Below, piece by piece: positions 45,502-54,387 of a DNA stretch of 64,000 nucleotides. The translations under genes and the position numbers were made by a program. The stretch is taken from the NCBI RefSeq assembly GCF_002858805.1, contig NZ_PJZI01000005.1:62001-126000 (forward strand), written 5' to 3'. The stretch's first letter is position 1, and the number at the start of each line of letters is the position of its first letter. The notes below the pieces were generated by a model that saw nothing but the letters and a program-made list of their open reading frames with translations, did no database searches and was not told the origin of the DNA. Source of the DNA: Chimaeribacter arupi (GTDB lineage Bacteria; Pseudomonadota; Gammaproteobacteria; Enterobacterales; Enterobacteriaceae).

Positions 45502-45984
45502 ATGAAAGACGTTTCCGCCGCCGGCAGTGACACGTTATTTCTGCGCTTACAGCAAGAGATAGACTCTTTGCCACCTGCGATACTAGCCAATGCCAAACAA
45601 CTGCTTAACGATGGCACTAACGGCACCACGTTCTACGCCATCGCCAAAATCCTGGCCGAAAAAGAGGTTAACGATATTACGATAACCTTCTCCAATAATT
45701 GGCCGTGGGTATTCAGCAGTGACAGTGCCGTGCAATTTATTGATGAAAACATTTATGGCGATTTCGGCATTATTGCGTCTACGGCGATAGGGACGATGGT
45801 GCAACTGACGACCAACATTACGGTTTATCTTGATCCAAATTTTTTGCTGATTTTCTTTTTTGACGCCGCACTCGTACAGCTGGGGAGTTATATCGGGGCG
45901 GGGACAACGGAAGGAAACACTGCACTGACCCAGTCATTGATTAGCGGTTCCTGGTCGATACCTAAGACGGATAAGGATGCCTGA
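45502..45984 (+). CDS. hypothetical protein, AT-rich
   Basis: 160 residues from ATG 45502, with GAGGTG eight bases upstream (an ATG at 45490 overlaps that site). Polar helical start 'LFLRLQQEIDSLPPAILANA', 'FYAIAKILAEKEVNDITITF', and a hydrophobic middle 'PNFLLIFFFDAALVQLGSYI' that could be a membrane-active segment. No signal peptide. Composition is AT-richer than flanks, suggesting acquisition. No family recognised; no partner gene. Confidence 0.55.
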   Translation: MKDVSAAGSDTLFLRLQQEIDSLPPAILANAKQLLNDGTNGTTFYAIAKILAEKEVNDITITFSNNWPWVFSSDSAVQFIDENIYGDFGIIASTAIGTMVQLTTNITVYLDPNFLLIFFFDAALVQLGSYIGAGTTEGNTALTQSLISGSWSIPKTDKDA

Positions 45985-46216
45985 CTATCCCGGCCTTTTA
46001 AGTGCGCTTAACGTGCATTATGTTAAATAAGCTGCTGCCTGCATGCTTTGGCCTTTCTCCCCCGGCTGCATTCAAGCAGGTTAATGGTTTTCAAGATATG
46101 TTTTCCGCCCCGATGTCTGATGGGTCAGCTATGCTAAGTATTCGTTTTTGCAGGAGAAGCGTGTCCATCCGCCGACACTGCAAAGGAAGTTTACAGGTAT
46201 AGGGAGATGATGTCAG

Positions 46217-47317
46217 GTGAAGAACCTTTCTCCGGGAATAAAACACGATATCCATTTGGGGCTGTGCTGCCTGCCGGCGATTGTGCTGATTTTTATGGCA
46301 GGCTACGGCATGAACCTGATGCAGGGAGCCAGCATTATGGCCAGCGGTGCGTTGACACTGGCGTTCGGGGCCAATAAAACCTGGGAAGGCTCGTCGTTTA
46401 TGCTGCTGCTGACTACCGCTGCCGGGGTGAGCGTCTCATCATTTTTAGGTTGTCTGGCCGGCGACGTGCTGCCGCTCTATATCGCCGGGGCCGTGCTTTA
46501 TGCCGGTGCCTACGCAATGCTGGCCGGGATCGGCGGCGGCCTTTGGTGGTCACTGCTGCAATGCGCGATTGCCTACCTGATCTCCGGTTACTTTGCCGGG
46601 TCGGTGGGCCATGCGGCATTGCGGGCGGCTCTGGTCGGTGCGGGCGCGCTGTTGCAGGTTCTCTGTGTCTCGTTGCTGTTCAGCCAGATACGCTTCCAGT
46701 TCCAGGATTTCACCCGCCTGTCGTGGCGCGTGTTTCTCCGGCAGGCCACGCATAAATACCGGCAGAAAATCCATCTGCAAGGATCGGTGATTTTCGCCAT
46801 GCTGACCATGTGCCTGGCACTGGTACTGGTAGAAACCTATCAGGTGAAAAACGGCTACTGGGCAGGTATGACAATGCTGCTCTGTTTGCGCAGCCATTTC
46901 CGGGAATCGTTGCTGCGCGTACCGGCCAGAATTGCCGGGACACTCTCCGCCAGCCTGGCCGCGCCCTTTCTGCTCGCGCATCTCGACTCGCCCCGTCTGC
47001 TGGCGCTGGGGTTTATCGTCTCAGGTTATCTGGCGTTTACCTATTCCTATACCCTGATCACCAAATCCTATTTTGTGTTCACCTTTTTCGTGACGCTGAT
47101 GGTGATTTGTATGCTGTCACTGTTTGGGGTGGCCCAGGAGAATGTGGCCGTGGAGCGGCTGATCGCCACTGCCCTCGGCGGCGGCTTTGCGTTGCTGGCG
47201 ATTTTACTGACCTGGCTGTTCACCGAGTTTCATGTCATGAAGAAACTCAGAAGCCATGTGCCGAGGTTCACTTTTTCGCCCCCGGCCATGCGGAAAACAC
47301 CCCAGAAGCCGCGCTAA
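46217..47317 (+). CDS. FUSC-family inner-membrane protein
   Basis: 366 residues starting at GTG 46217 (AGGGAG 10 bases upstream; a TGA lies in frame just before). Two blocks of hydrophobic spans: about 15-155 and 190-335, separated by a cytoplasmic loop (FSQIRFQFQDFTRLSWRVFL...). The second block has 'NGYWAGMTMLLCLRSHFRES' and 'RIAGTLSASLAAPFLL', the core of the fusaric-acid-resistance/aromatic-acid exporter (FUSC) fold. The large cytoplasmic domains of full-length family members (about 650 residues) are lacking. Probably an efflux-type protein. Convergent with srlR. Confidence 0.78.
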   Translation: MKNLSPGIKHDIHLGLCCLPAIVLIFMAGYGMNLMQGASIMASGALTLAFGANKTWEGSSFMLLLTTAAGVSVSSFLGCLAGDVLPLYIAGAVLYAGAYAMLAGIGGGLWWSLLQCAIAYLISGYFAGSVGHAALRAALVGAGALLQVLCVSLLFSQIRFQFQDFTRLSWRVFLRQATHKYRQKIHLQGSVIFAMLTMCLALVLVETYQVKNGYWAGMTMLLCLRSHFRESLLRVPARIAGTLSASLAAPFLLAHLDSPRLLALGFIVSGYLAFTYSYTLITKSYFVFTFFVTLMVICMLSLFGVAQENVAVERLIATALGGGFALLAILLTWLFTEFHVMKKLRSHVPRFTFSPPAMRKTPQKPR

Positions 47318-47327
47318 AGGCCGGCGG

Positions 47328-48095
47328 TTATTTGCTCCCGGCGATCAGCACCTCGATGCCCTTCTCCTGTAACTGCGTCACCAGTGCCGGGGCGATGTCG
47401 CTGTCTGTGATCAGCACATCCACCGAGGCCAGTTGGCAGACCACGTTAGGGCTTTTGCGCCCGAATTTGGAGGAGTCCACCAACAGCACAATTTTCTGCG
47501 CGGCACGGCACATAGCCTGGCTAACGGCGAACACTTCATTAAAGGTGGTGACGCCCGCGGCGAGATCCACGCCATCGGCCCCGATAAACAGCTTATCGAA
47601 ACTGAAATGGCTGAACGCCGTTTCCGCCAGGCTGCCGTGGAAAGAGGCGGAGGTTTTGCGGTAGGTGCCGCCCGGCATTAAAATCACCTGATCGTTTTCC
47701 AGCTCGACCAGCTCGTTAACGATGCTCAGGCTGTTGGTCATCACCGTAATGTTATTGAAGCGCGCCAGGTGCGGCACCATCTGCAATACGGTGCTGCCCG
47801 CGTCAAAAATCAGCGAATCCCCTTCGTTAATCAGCCCGGCGGCCAGGGCGGCAATCTGTTTTTTCTTATCAGTGTTAATCAGCGTCTTGCGGTCAATCGG
47901 CTGGTCACCTTCATCACGGTTCAGCATCACCCCGCCGTAGGTGCGGATCACCGCCCCTTCCTGCTCCAGAAACGACAGATCCTTACGGATGGTGGTGCCG
48001 GTGGTGTTGAAATGGGCGGTTAACGCCTCCACGGTGACGCGGCCTTTTTGCTGAAGGTATTCCAGGATTTGAGCCTGGCGCTGTTTTGGTTTCAT
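47328..48095 (-). CDS. srlR: DeoR-family sorbitol operon repressor
   Basis: 255 residues. N-terminal DeoR HTH ([20 protein letters not shown] then '[20 protein letters not shown]'), then the sugar-phosphate isomerase-like sensor domain with '[18 protein letters not shown]' and '[20 protein letters not shown]'. In enterobacteria SrlR (GutR) represses the srl operon until sorbitol-6-phosphate is present. Last gene of srlAEBD-gutM-srlR, 94 bases after gutM; a palindrome matching the one at srlA lies in that gap. Confidence 0.9.
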   Translation of the reverse strand: MKPKQRQAQILEYLQQKGRVTVEALTAHFNTTGTTIRKDLSFLEQEGAVIRTYGGVMLNRDEGDQPIDRKTLINTDKKKQIAALAAGLINEGDSLIFDAGSTVLQMVPHLARFNNITVMTNSLSIVNELVELENDQVILMPGGTYRKTSASFHGSLAETAFSHFSFDKLFIGADGVDLAAGVTTFNEVFAVSQAMCRAAQKIVLLVDSSKFGRKSPNVVCQLASVDVLITDSDIAPALVTQLQEKGIEVLIAGSK

Positions 48096-48171
48096 AAGGA
48101 AGTCCTTTCATCTTTTCAGTGTGTTCCTTTATCATCCCGAACGGCTGAAAACGTGACGCAAAAGGAATAGT

Positions 48172-48186
48172 CTTTCAAAATGAAAG
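48172..48186. promoter_or_regulatory. palindrome CTTTCA-N3-TGAAAG (candidate SrlR operator, internal)
   Basis: Perfect 6-bp arms with a 3-base spacer, in the gutM-srlR gap. Identical arms occur upstream of srlA (51542-51556). Probably binding sites of SrlR, allowing separate control of srlR. Confidence 0.55.
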
Positions 48187-48189
48187 GTA

Positions 48190-48552
48190 TCATCTCTTAT
48201 TTGAAATAGCTAACGCCAGCGCATTGCACATTGCCTGATTCTGCGGAAAAAGCGCCGGCGGGTCGATCTGCGCTAACGCCATTCCTGCCAGTTCAGGCAA
48301 GGGTTGGGGGGCTGAAAATACTGTCAGCCCTTTCATGGCGAAACTGCCGTTGACCCTATCATCTTCATCCAGGCTGATCGCCACCAGCACCCTGGGTGAA
48401 AAGCGCCCGCCGGCCCGGCCGATGCCTACCCTGCCCTGGGCAGCCAATTGGTCAAACGCGCGGTTAAAACGCCGGAGCTGCACCCAGCCGAGAAAAACCT
48501 GCCCCAGCCAGGCGACCACCGCCAGTGAAATTAAAAGATTGACTGAAGCCAT
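48190..48552 (-). CDS. gutM: glucitol operon activator GutM
   Basis: 120 residues. One N-terminal hydrophobic segment ('LLISLAVVAWLGQVFLGWVQ') followed by 'RRFNRAFDQLAAQGRVGIGR' and 'RVLVAISLDEDDRV', as in GutM (SrlM), an accessory activator of srl expression. Stands between srlD and srlR as in E. coli. Confidence 0.9.
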   Translation of the reverse strand: MASVNLLISLAVVAWLGQVFLGWVQLRRFNRAFDQLAAQGRVGIGRAGGRFSPRVLVAISLDEDDRVNGSFAMKGLTVFSAPQPLPELAGMALAQIDPPALFPQNQAMCNALALAISNKR

Positions 48553-48601
48553 CCGTTACCTCCACGTTGGCCCCGGCCGCCTGCACGGCCGGGGCGGACG
48601 A

Positions 48602-49381
48602 TCAGAACATTACCTGCCCGCCGGTGATATTGATGGACTGCCCGGTACAGTAGGAGGCTTTATCGCTGGTGTAGAACAGCAGGACATTGAGCACATCCTG
48701 GTAATCACACCCGCGTTTGAGCGGCACCTTGTCCACATAATATTGTTCCACCTGATCCGGTTGCAGGCCGAGTTTGTCGGCATATTGCGGGATCAGCGAC
48801 TGGAACATCGGCGACTTCAGCAGGTTCCCCAGCATCAGGGAGTGCACGGTAATGCCGTAGTCCGCCAGGTCGAGCGCCAGTGACTGCGTCAGCCCCACGC
48901 CGCCGAATTTGGCCGCGCTGTAACCGGCGTTGTGCTTGCTGCCGACCTTGCCGGATTTGGAGTTAATCTGGATGATGCGCCCGGCCACGCCGTCCCGGAT
49001 CATCAGCTTCGAGAATTCACGCGCGCAGAGGAAATACCCCACCAGATTGACCTGCAACGAGAGGTCAAAATCATTGAGCGCGAATTGCGTGATCGGCGCG
49101 GCTCTGGCGATGCCGGCGCTGTAAACCAGCGCGTTAACCTGCCCAAAGTGCCTGTCCACTGCCTCAGCCAGCGCCATCACGCTCTGCTCATCGGTCGCGT
49201 CTACCCTGAAGCCTGCCGCGCGGCCCTCGCCGTAACGGCCATTAATCCGGTCTGCTACCTCACGCGCATTGGCGACATTCAGATCGGCCACGGCAACCTT
49301 ATACCCGGCTTCCGCCAGCCCTTCGCTTAAAAAGGCGCCCAGTGTCTGACCACCCCCGATAACCACTGCAACCTGTTCCAT
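48602..49381 (-). CDS. srlD: sorbitol-6-phosphate 2-dehydrogenase
   Basis: 259 residues from ATG 49381 (GGAG upstream). SDR enzyme oxidising sorbitol-6-P to fructose-6-P with NAD+. 'VAVVIGGGQTLGAFLSEGLA' is the cofactor loop of this family; catalytic 'HNAGYSAAKFGGVGLTQSLA' (YxxxK), ending 'YCTGQSINITGGQVMF'. Starts 10 bases after the srlB stop. Confidence 0.95.
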   Translation of the reverse strand: MEQVAVVIGGGQTLGAFLSEGLAEAGYKVAVADLNVANAREVADRINGRYGEGRAAGFRVDATDEQSVMALAEAVDRHFGQVNALVYSAGIARAAPITQFALNDFDLSLQVNLVGYFLCAREFSKLMIRDGVAGRIIQINSKSGKVGSKHNAGYSAAKFGGVGLTQSLALDLADYGITVHSLMLGNLLKSPMFQSLIPQYADKLGLQPDQVEQYYVDKVPLKRGCDYQDVLNVLLFYTSDKASYCTGQSINITGGQVMF

Positions 49382-49391
49382 CACTGCTCTC

Positions 49392-49760
49392 CTAGTCACT
49401 GACTACACGGAATGTCTGGCCGGGTATGACCGTCGCGGGCACTTGCCCCGCCACGTGGATCATCCCCGGAAATTCTGCCTGCGCGGCGCCATCAAAGCGC
49501 AGGGTGATATGCCCCAGCTCGCGCAGATTCTCTGCGGCCACGTCACCGATGGCCGTCACCGGCCAGCTCTGCTCGCCAATGGAAAGCTGTGCCCCGACGC
49601 CAATCTCACCGGTGTTAATCACCGGGCGGTGAATAAAGCAGTACTCGGCCACCTCCTGCGGTGCGCCCTCGCCAAAGGTGATCAGGAACGCCTCTTCCAA
49701 TGACGCCTCTGCGCAGGCACCGACGGCAATGAAGGTTGATTCATAAAGGGTTGTCATCAT
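49392..49760 (-). CDS. srlB: PTS sorbitol-specific EIIA component
   Basis: 122 residues. Enzyme IIA-Gut family: 'TFGEGAPQEVAEYCFIHRPV', the phospho-His being in 'YCFIHRP' (about His43), and 'LGHITLRFDGAAQAEFPGMI'. Takes phosphate from HPr and passes it to SrlE. Cytosolic. Confidence 0.95.
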   Translation of the reverse strand: MMTTLYESTFIAVGACAEASLEEAFLITFGEGAPQEVAEYCFIHRPVINTGEIGVGAQLSIGEQSWPVTAIGDVAAENLRELGHITLRFDGAAQAEFPGMIHVAGQVPATVIPGQTFRVVSD

Positions 49761-49769
49761 GTTTCCTTG

Positions 49770-50852
49770 TTATTGGTAAATGAAGCCGGAGACGGCCCAC
49801 GCCAGCAATACCGCCGGCGCGCCGGTCAGGAAGCGGCCGACCAGCACCGACGGCACGCCAACGCGCACGGTGTCCTGTTTGGCATCTGCCAGCGACAGGC
49901 CGACCGGGATGAAATCGCACGACGCCTGGGCGTTAATCGCAAACAGAGCGGGCAGCGCCAGATGGGGTGGGATGGTGCCCTGGGCGATTTGCACGCCGAC
50001 CAGCACCCCAATCACCTGGGCGATCACTGCGCCGGGGCCAAGGAACGGCGAAAGCAGCGGGAAAGAGCAGATCAGCGCCAGTGTCACCAGCCCGACCGGG
50101 CTGTTGGCCAGCGGGGTCAGCCCGTGGGCAATGAAATCCCCGAGGCCGGACGCCATGATGATGCCGATCAGCGCGGAGACGAACGCCATAAACGGCAGGA
50201 TGGTTTTGAGCACCGTATCAATGGTTTCCCGGCCCGCCTGGAAAAATACTGCCACCACCGAACCCATGCCCATGCCGACTTTCGCCAGCAGGCCGTCGCT
50301 CTGTTCGGTGATCTTTTTCGTGGTGTCATACTCTTTATGCGTGCCGCGGTCGGGGTTATGCGTGCCGCGGTCGGGGTTATGCGTGCCGCGGTCGGGGTTA
50401 TGCGTGCCGCGGTCAGGATTATGCGTGCCGCTGTCGGAAGCCGCAGCGGCAGCCGGTTGCACCGGGGCCGCTGCGCCCTCTTGCGCCGCGCTTTCGCGGA
50501 TATCGTTCGGTTTCACGCCGGAGACATAGATGTCTTCAGTAATAAACTGCGCCAGTGGCCCGGATTTGCCGGTCGCATGGATGTTCACGGTGGGAATGCG
50601 GCGCTTCGGGTAAAGGCCGCAGCGCAAGGTGCCGCCGCAGTCAATCACCGCCACCCCGATCTCCTCTGCCGCGGGTTCCCCCTCTTTAAAGCCGTCTACC
50701 GCCTCCCAACCGGTCAGCGCACGCAGGCGGTCAACAATCGCCGGGCGGGTACCGGCGGTGACATACACAATCTTTTTGCCGGGTGTCACGGTCAGGCAAA
50801 GGGGGCCGCCCCAACCGCTCTCACCTTTATGAATCTCAATAACCTTAGCCAT
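49770..50852 (-). CDS. srlE: PTS sorbitol-specific EIIBC component with expanded linker
   Basis: 360 residues. Residues 1-120 form the IIB domain ('[20 protein letters not shown]', '[20 protein letters not shown]' with the phospho-Cys in the DCGGTLRCG part). Residues about 200-360 form the membrane part ('[20 protein letters not shown]', '[20 protein letters not shown]', '[20 protein letters not shown]'). The linker between them contains four tandem GTHNPDR units plus flanking partial copies (encoded at 50341-50437), which I do not expect in the family. It should not affect the catalytic parts but is likely variable between strains. Confidence 0.95.
   Translation of the reverse strand: MAKVIEIHKGESGWGGPLCLTVTPGKKIVYVTAGTRPAIVDRLRALTGWEAVDGFKEGEPAAEEIGVAVIDCGGTLRCGLYPKRRIPTVNIHATGKSGPLAQFITEDIYVSGVKPNDIRESAAQEGAAAPVQPAAAAASDSGTHNPDRGTHNPDRGTHNPDRGTHNPDRGTHKEYDTTKKITEQSDGLLAKVGMGMGSVVAVFFQAGRETIDTVLKTILPFMAFVSALIGIIMASGLGDFIAHGLTPLANSPVGLVTLALICSFPLLSPFLGPGAVIAQVIGVLVGVQIAQGTIPPHLALPALFAINAQASCDFIPVGLSLADAKQDTVRVGVPSVLVGRFLTGAPAVLLAWAVSGFIYQ
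50341..50437 (-). repeat. 21-bp in-frame tandem repeat within srlE
   Basis: Four copies of a 21-bp unit (GTGCCGCGGTCGGGGTTATGC on the plus strand, split here only by its natural period): 50341-50361, 50362-50382 and 50383-50403 identical, 50404-50424 with two changes, then a partial copy from 50425. Encodes repeats of GTHNPDR on the minus strand. Confidence 0.95.
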
Positions 50853-50876
50853 ACCACCTCCGGGAATTAACGGGAA

Positions 50877-51425
50877 TTACAGGCGCACCTGACGATCCAG
50901 CTGGATGCGCATCTTGCGTTCAAACAGTGTGGTGGTGAGGTCAGTGACCCAGCCGCGGAAGAAGTTCATCACCATGCCTACCAGCAGGTAGCTCACGGCC
51001 AGCGGCCCAAGCGGCAGATGCAGTGCGGTCAGGCCGTTGGCGATGCCGAGGTAAACAAACAGCTCACCGGGGTTGATGTGGGGAAACAGGCCGTTCATCG
51101 AATGGCAGCTATAAGAGGCCGCCGCGTAATAACTTGGTTTGTATTTCTCCGGCATGAATTTGCCGAGGCTGAGCGTCATCGGGTTACAGAACACAAAGGT
51201 GCCGATGACCGGCAGGAACAGATACCGTGATACCGGGTTTCCGGCACAGCGCTGCGCCAGCGTCTCAATCCTGCGCTGGCCGACAAACACAATCAGCGCA
51301 TTCATGATAACCAGCAGGCTTATCAGCAGCGGCAGGATGCCGGTGACCATGCCGACAAACACATCGCCTCCCTTCTGGAACAGGCCGATAAACCACTCGG
51401 CGCCCTGGGTAATGCTTTCTATCAT
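50877..51425 (-). CDS. srlA: PTS sorbitol-specific EIIC component
   Basis: 182 residues: '[20 protein letters not shown]', '[20 protein letters not shown]', '[20 protein letters not shown]' and '[20 protein letters not shown]', as in SrlA (GutA). Membrane channel component that, with SrlE, imports and phosphorylates sorbitol. First gene of the operon; 24 bases before srlE. Confidence 0.95.
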   Translation of the reverse strand: MIESITQGAEWFIGLFQKGGDVFVGMVTGILPLLISLLVIMNALIVFVGQRRIETLAQRCAGNPVSRYLFLPVIGTFVFCNPMTLSLGKFMPEKYKPSYYAAASYSCHSMNGLFPHINPGELFVYLGIANGLTALHLPLGPLAVSYLLVGMVMNFFRGWVTDLTTTLFERKMRIQLDRQVRL

Positions 51426-51541
51426 TTTTATTCTCCTTCACGGGGGTAGAGACAGAGAACGTTCTGGCATTCACTGTGATAGAAAAATAGCCGATAACAT
51501 TTAGTTAAAAAGATAATTGGATCACAAAAAGAAAGATAAAA

Positions 51542-51556
51542 CTTTCAATGTGAAAG
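51542..51556. promoter_or_regulatory. palindrome CTTTCA-ATG-TGAAAG (candidate SrlR operator at srlA)
   Basis: Same arms and spacing as the site at 48172-48186, about 117-131 bases upstream of the srlA start. Two occurrences, both beside srl genes, support a specific regulator, most simply SrlR. Confidence 0.6.
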
Positions 51557-51807
51557 ATATTGGTGAGTTTATTGCGGGTGAGGGGGTACTTTCCGGGAGT
51601 GTAAACGGGAAAAATATCTTTTTATTTGAAAGGAAAAAGCAGGGTTTCTTTGAAAGCTCCGTGTGTTTTTGTCAACGCAGGAGACGATTTTTAAGCAACG
51701 CAGGGAGCGCTTTTGCCTACCCTGCCCTCTGTTGTCGCTTTACCACTTTCATACCGCATAAAAACGTGCACTTTACCGATGTAATATTCATTTACACCTC
51801 AAAAACC

Positions 51808-51826
51808 AATGCGTATTATTCGCATT
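51808..51826. promoter_or_regulatory. Fur box upstream of fhuE
   Basis: 19-bp palindrome AATGCG-TATTATT-CGCATT, the usual shape and length of a Fur site, about 113 bases before the fhuE start. Indicates iron repression. Confidence 0.65.
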
Positions 51827-51938
51827 CGCTTTATCGCAGGTGGCTGGGGGCCGGCCATGTCTGCGTGACGGCGGAACTTTCACAGGGAATTACTCCAGCA
51901 ACGTAAGTAAAACAATAATTTATTGAGGAATAAGAAGA

Positions 51939-54104
51939 ATGGTGGCACATCCAGCGGTGACGCGTGCAGGTAATCCGGTTCACGCCCGGCGGGGCAGCAA
52001 ATGCTTTCCGCTTTCCGTTATCTCCCTGTTGATCTCTGCATCGTTTACGTTTGCGCACGCAGCAGATGACACCCTGGTGGTCACCGCACAGGATGAGAGC
52101 GGGAGCAGCACCGGCAGCAGCCAACAGGATTACAGCGTGCCGATCACCAGCGCCGGGACCAAAATGTCGATGGTACCGCGTGATATCCCGCAGTCGGTCA
52201 GCATCATCAGCCAGCAACGGATGCAGGACCAGGATTTGCAAACCATCGGTGAGGTGATGACCAACACCACCGGCATCACCGCCAGCAATATTGACTCCGA
52301 CCGCTCTGATTACTATTCGCGCGGTTTCCTGATCAACAACTACCTGTTTGATGACATCCCGACCACCATCAGTAACCTGTGGAACTTTGGCGACGCCGGT
52401 TCAGACACCGCCATCTACCAGCGTATTGAAGTGGTGCGCGGCGCGACCGGCCTGATGACCGGTACCGGCAACCCGTCGGCCGCCATCAATATGGTGCGCA
52501 AACATGCTGACAGCCGTGAATTCAAGGGATCGGTCTCCGGCAGCTACGGCAGCTGGGACAAACAGCGCCTGGTCACTGACCTCTCCGCGCCGCTGACGGA
52601 GTCCGGCAATGTGCGCGGGCGGGTGATCGCCGGCTATCAGGACAATGACACCTGGCTGGACCGCTACCATACCCGGAAAAAATTCCTGTACGGCACTATA
52701 GATGCCGACCTTACCGAGTCTACTACCCTGTCTCTGGGCTATGACTACCAGGAAAGCAAAACCGATGACCCAACCTGGGGCGGCCTGCCGACCTGGTACA
52801 GCGACGGCAGCCGCACCCATTATGACCGTGAAACCAACCCGGCACCGGACTGGAGCTACTCCAACCACGAGTCGAAAAAAGTCTTTGCTGACCTGACCCA
52901 CCGTTTCAGTAACGGCTGGCAGGCGCGCGTGAACGGCACCCATGCGGAAAGTGATTTTGATTCCAAGCTGATGTACGCCTCCGGGTTCCCGGACAAAACC
53001 ACCGGCAGCGGCGTGAACGCCTACGGCGGCTGGAACAAAGGCAAGCGTAAAGTGGACTCCGTGGACACCTACGCCACTGGGCCGTTTGAGCTGTTTAACC
53101 GTACCCATGAGCTGATGGTCGGCGGCAGCTACAGCCGCCAGAACAACCACTACTACAACTCACAGTCGATGCTCAGCGAAGCGGATATCGGCAACTACAA
53201 CCAGTGGAATGGCTCGGTGGCCGACCCGGTGTGGAGTGACTGGGTTGATTATTCGAACGATACCATCCGGCAGAAATCCTTGTACGCAGCGACCCGCCTG
53301 TCGCTGACCGATCCGCTGTCGCTGATCGTGGGCGCACGTTACACCGGCTGGCGTGCCGAAGGCTCGACCGCCACCAGCGACAAGAGTGACGTCACGCCGT
53401 ATGCCGGGCTGGTGTATGACATCAACGACACCTGGTCCGCCTATGCCAGCTACACCTCGATCTTCCAGCCGCAGACCGTGCGTGACAGCGGCGGCAGCTA
53501 CCTGGATCCGGTGACAGGCAAAAACTACGAAGCCGGGTTGAAGGCTGACTGGTATAACGGCCGCCTCACCGCCTCCTTTGCTGTGTTCCGCATCGAGCAG
53601 GACAACGTGGCGCAAAGCGAAGACACCTACATCCCCGGCACCACCGAAACCGCCTACCGCGCGGTGGACGGCACGGTCAGCAAGGGCGTAGAGTTTGAAG
53701 TGAACGGCGCGCTGACAGACCGCTGGCAGATGACGTTCGGCGGCACCCGCTATGTTGCTGAAGACAGCGACAATAACGACATTAACTCGTTCCTGCCGCG
53801 CACCTCACTGAAACTCTTTACCCGTTACCAGCTGCCGATGCTGCCGGACCTGACAGTGGGCGGCGGGGTGAACTGGCAGAACCACACCTGGGAAGAGGCG
53901 GCCGGCCCGCTGGGCACCCAACGCGCCGATCAGGGCAGCTATGCGCTGGTGAGCCTGTTTGGCCGTTACCAGGTCACGCGCCAGTTCTCTGTGCAGGCCA
54001 ACGTCAACAACCTGTTTGACAAGACCTATTACGACTACCTGGCCCCGTACGCCGTGTATGGCGCGCCGCGCAGCGTTTCTGTGACAGCGAACTATTCGTT
54101 CTGA
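51939..54104 (+). CDS. fhuE: FhuE-like TonB-dependent ferric-siderophore receptor
   Basis: 721 residues; GAGGAAT before ATG. Signal peptide (about 1-42, hydrophobic LSVISLLISASFTFAHA), TonB-box-like DDTLVVTA right after the cleavage site. Plug: 'AGTKMSMVPRDIPQSVSIIS', 'IEVVRGATGLMTGTGNPSAA' equivalent and 'INMVRKHADSREFKGSVSGS' follow FhuE closely; barrel motifs 'TPYAGLVYDINDTWSAYASY' and 'FQVTRQFSV..NVNNLFDKTY'-type end with Phe. FhuE imports ferric coprogen, ferrioxamine B and rhodotorulic acid in E. coli. A Fur box lies upstream. Confidence 0.92.
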   Translation: MVAHPAVTRAGNPVHARRGSKCFPLSVISLLISASFTFAHAADDTLVVTAQDESGSSTGSSQQDYSVPITSAGTKMSMVPRDIPQSVSIISQQRMQDQDLQTIGEVMTNTTGITASNIDSDRSDYYSRGFLINNYLFDDIPTTISNLWNFGDAGSDTAIYQRIEVVRGATGLMTGTGNPSAAINMVRKHADSREFKGSVSGSYGSWDKQRLVTDLSAPLTESGNVRGRVIAGYQDNDTWLDRYHTRKKFLYGTIDADLTESTTLSLGYDYQESKTDDPTWGGLPTWYSDGSRTHYDRETNPAPDWSYSNHESKKVFADLTHRFSNGWQARVNGTHAESDFDSKLMYASGFPDKTTGSGVNAYGGWNKGKRKVDSVDTYATGPFELFNRTHELMVGGSYSRQNNHYYNSQSMLSEADIGNYNQWNGSVADPVWSDWVDYSNDTIRQKSLYAATRLSLTDPLSLIVGARYTGWRAEGSTATSDKSDVTPYAGLVYDINDTWSAYASYTSIFQPQTVRDSGGSYLDPVTGKNYEAGLKADWYNGRLTASFAVFRIEQDNVAQSEDTYIPGTTETAYRAVDGTVSKGVEFEVNGALTDRWQMTFGGTRYVAEDSDNNDINSFLPRTSLKLFTRYQLPMLPDLTVGGGVNWQNHTWEEAAGPLGTQRADQGSYALVSLFGRYQVTRQFSVQANVNNLFDKTYYDYLAPYAVYGAPRSVSVTANYSF

Positions 54105-54132
54105 TCCCCTGAAAAGCACCTTTCAATAAAAA

Positions 54133-54157
54133 GGGTTCCAGCCATGTGCTGGAACCC
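54133..54157. terminator. 10-bp hairpin after fhuE / minus-strand PAAR remnant
   Basis: Perfect stem GGGTTCCAGC / GCTGGAACCC with loop CATGT. The run of A on its left means a U run on the minus strand only, so it best terminates leftward transcription; for fhuE it lacks a U run. Confidence 0.55.
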
Positions 54158-54189
54158 GCTTCGAATGCCTCGCCCTGATACCTGCTCAG

Positions 54190-54243
54190 GTCGACGGCTC
54201 CGCAAGTTGTTTTATCACCTACAACAATGCATGACTGACGCAT
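54190..54243 (-). pseudogene. remnant of a PAAR-domain gene start
   Basis: From ATG 54243 (GGAAGGAAT just upstream) the minus strand reads MRQSCIVVGDKTTCGAV, which is the beginning of a PAAR protein ('xxCxxGDKTxxGG'). After about 17 codons the family pattern is lost and the frame runs into the fhuE antisense. A good ribosome site plus such a start suggests a deleted PAAR gene. Confidence 0.4.
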
Positions 54244-54387
54244 TTCATTCCTTCCTTATATAAAAAATCTGAAAGCGGTTTTTTTGTTAATCATGCAGCA
54301 TTTTTATGCAATAAAGCCTCTAAAAAGTAAGGGTTATTACTGTATTATGCCTCCAATGATAACCTTTTATTTAATAAGGAATTGATG

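Larger units (their letters stand above)
51426..51938. other. divergent regulatory region of srlA and fhuE
   Basis: 513 bases, AT-rich. Holds the SrlR-type palindrome (51542-51556), several further CTTTGAAAG-like half sites (about 51620-51660), and a Fur-type box (51808-51826). A 129-codon open frame starting near 51517 has no support and is probably chance. Confidence 0.6.

Noticed and set aside
51517-51906. Open frame of 129 codons in the srlA-fhuE gap
   Set aside because: No ribosome site, starts within a candidate operator and shares space with the Fur box; no recognisable protein pattern.
54133-54157. Hairpin as the fhuE terminator
   Set aside because: The stem is perfect but there is no U run in the fhuE direction; it fits leftward transcription better, so it is listed without assigning it to fhuE.
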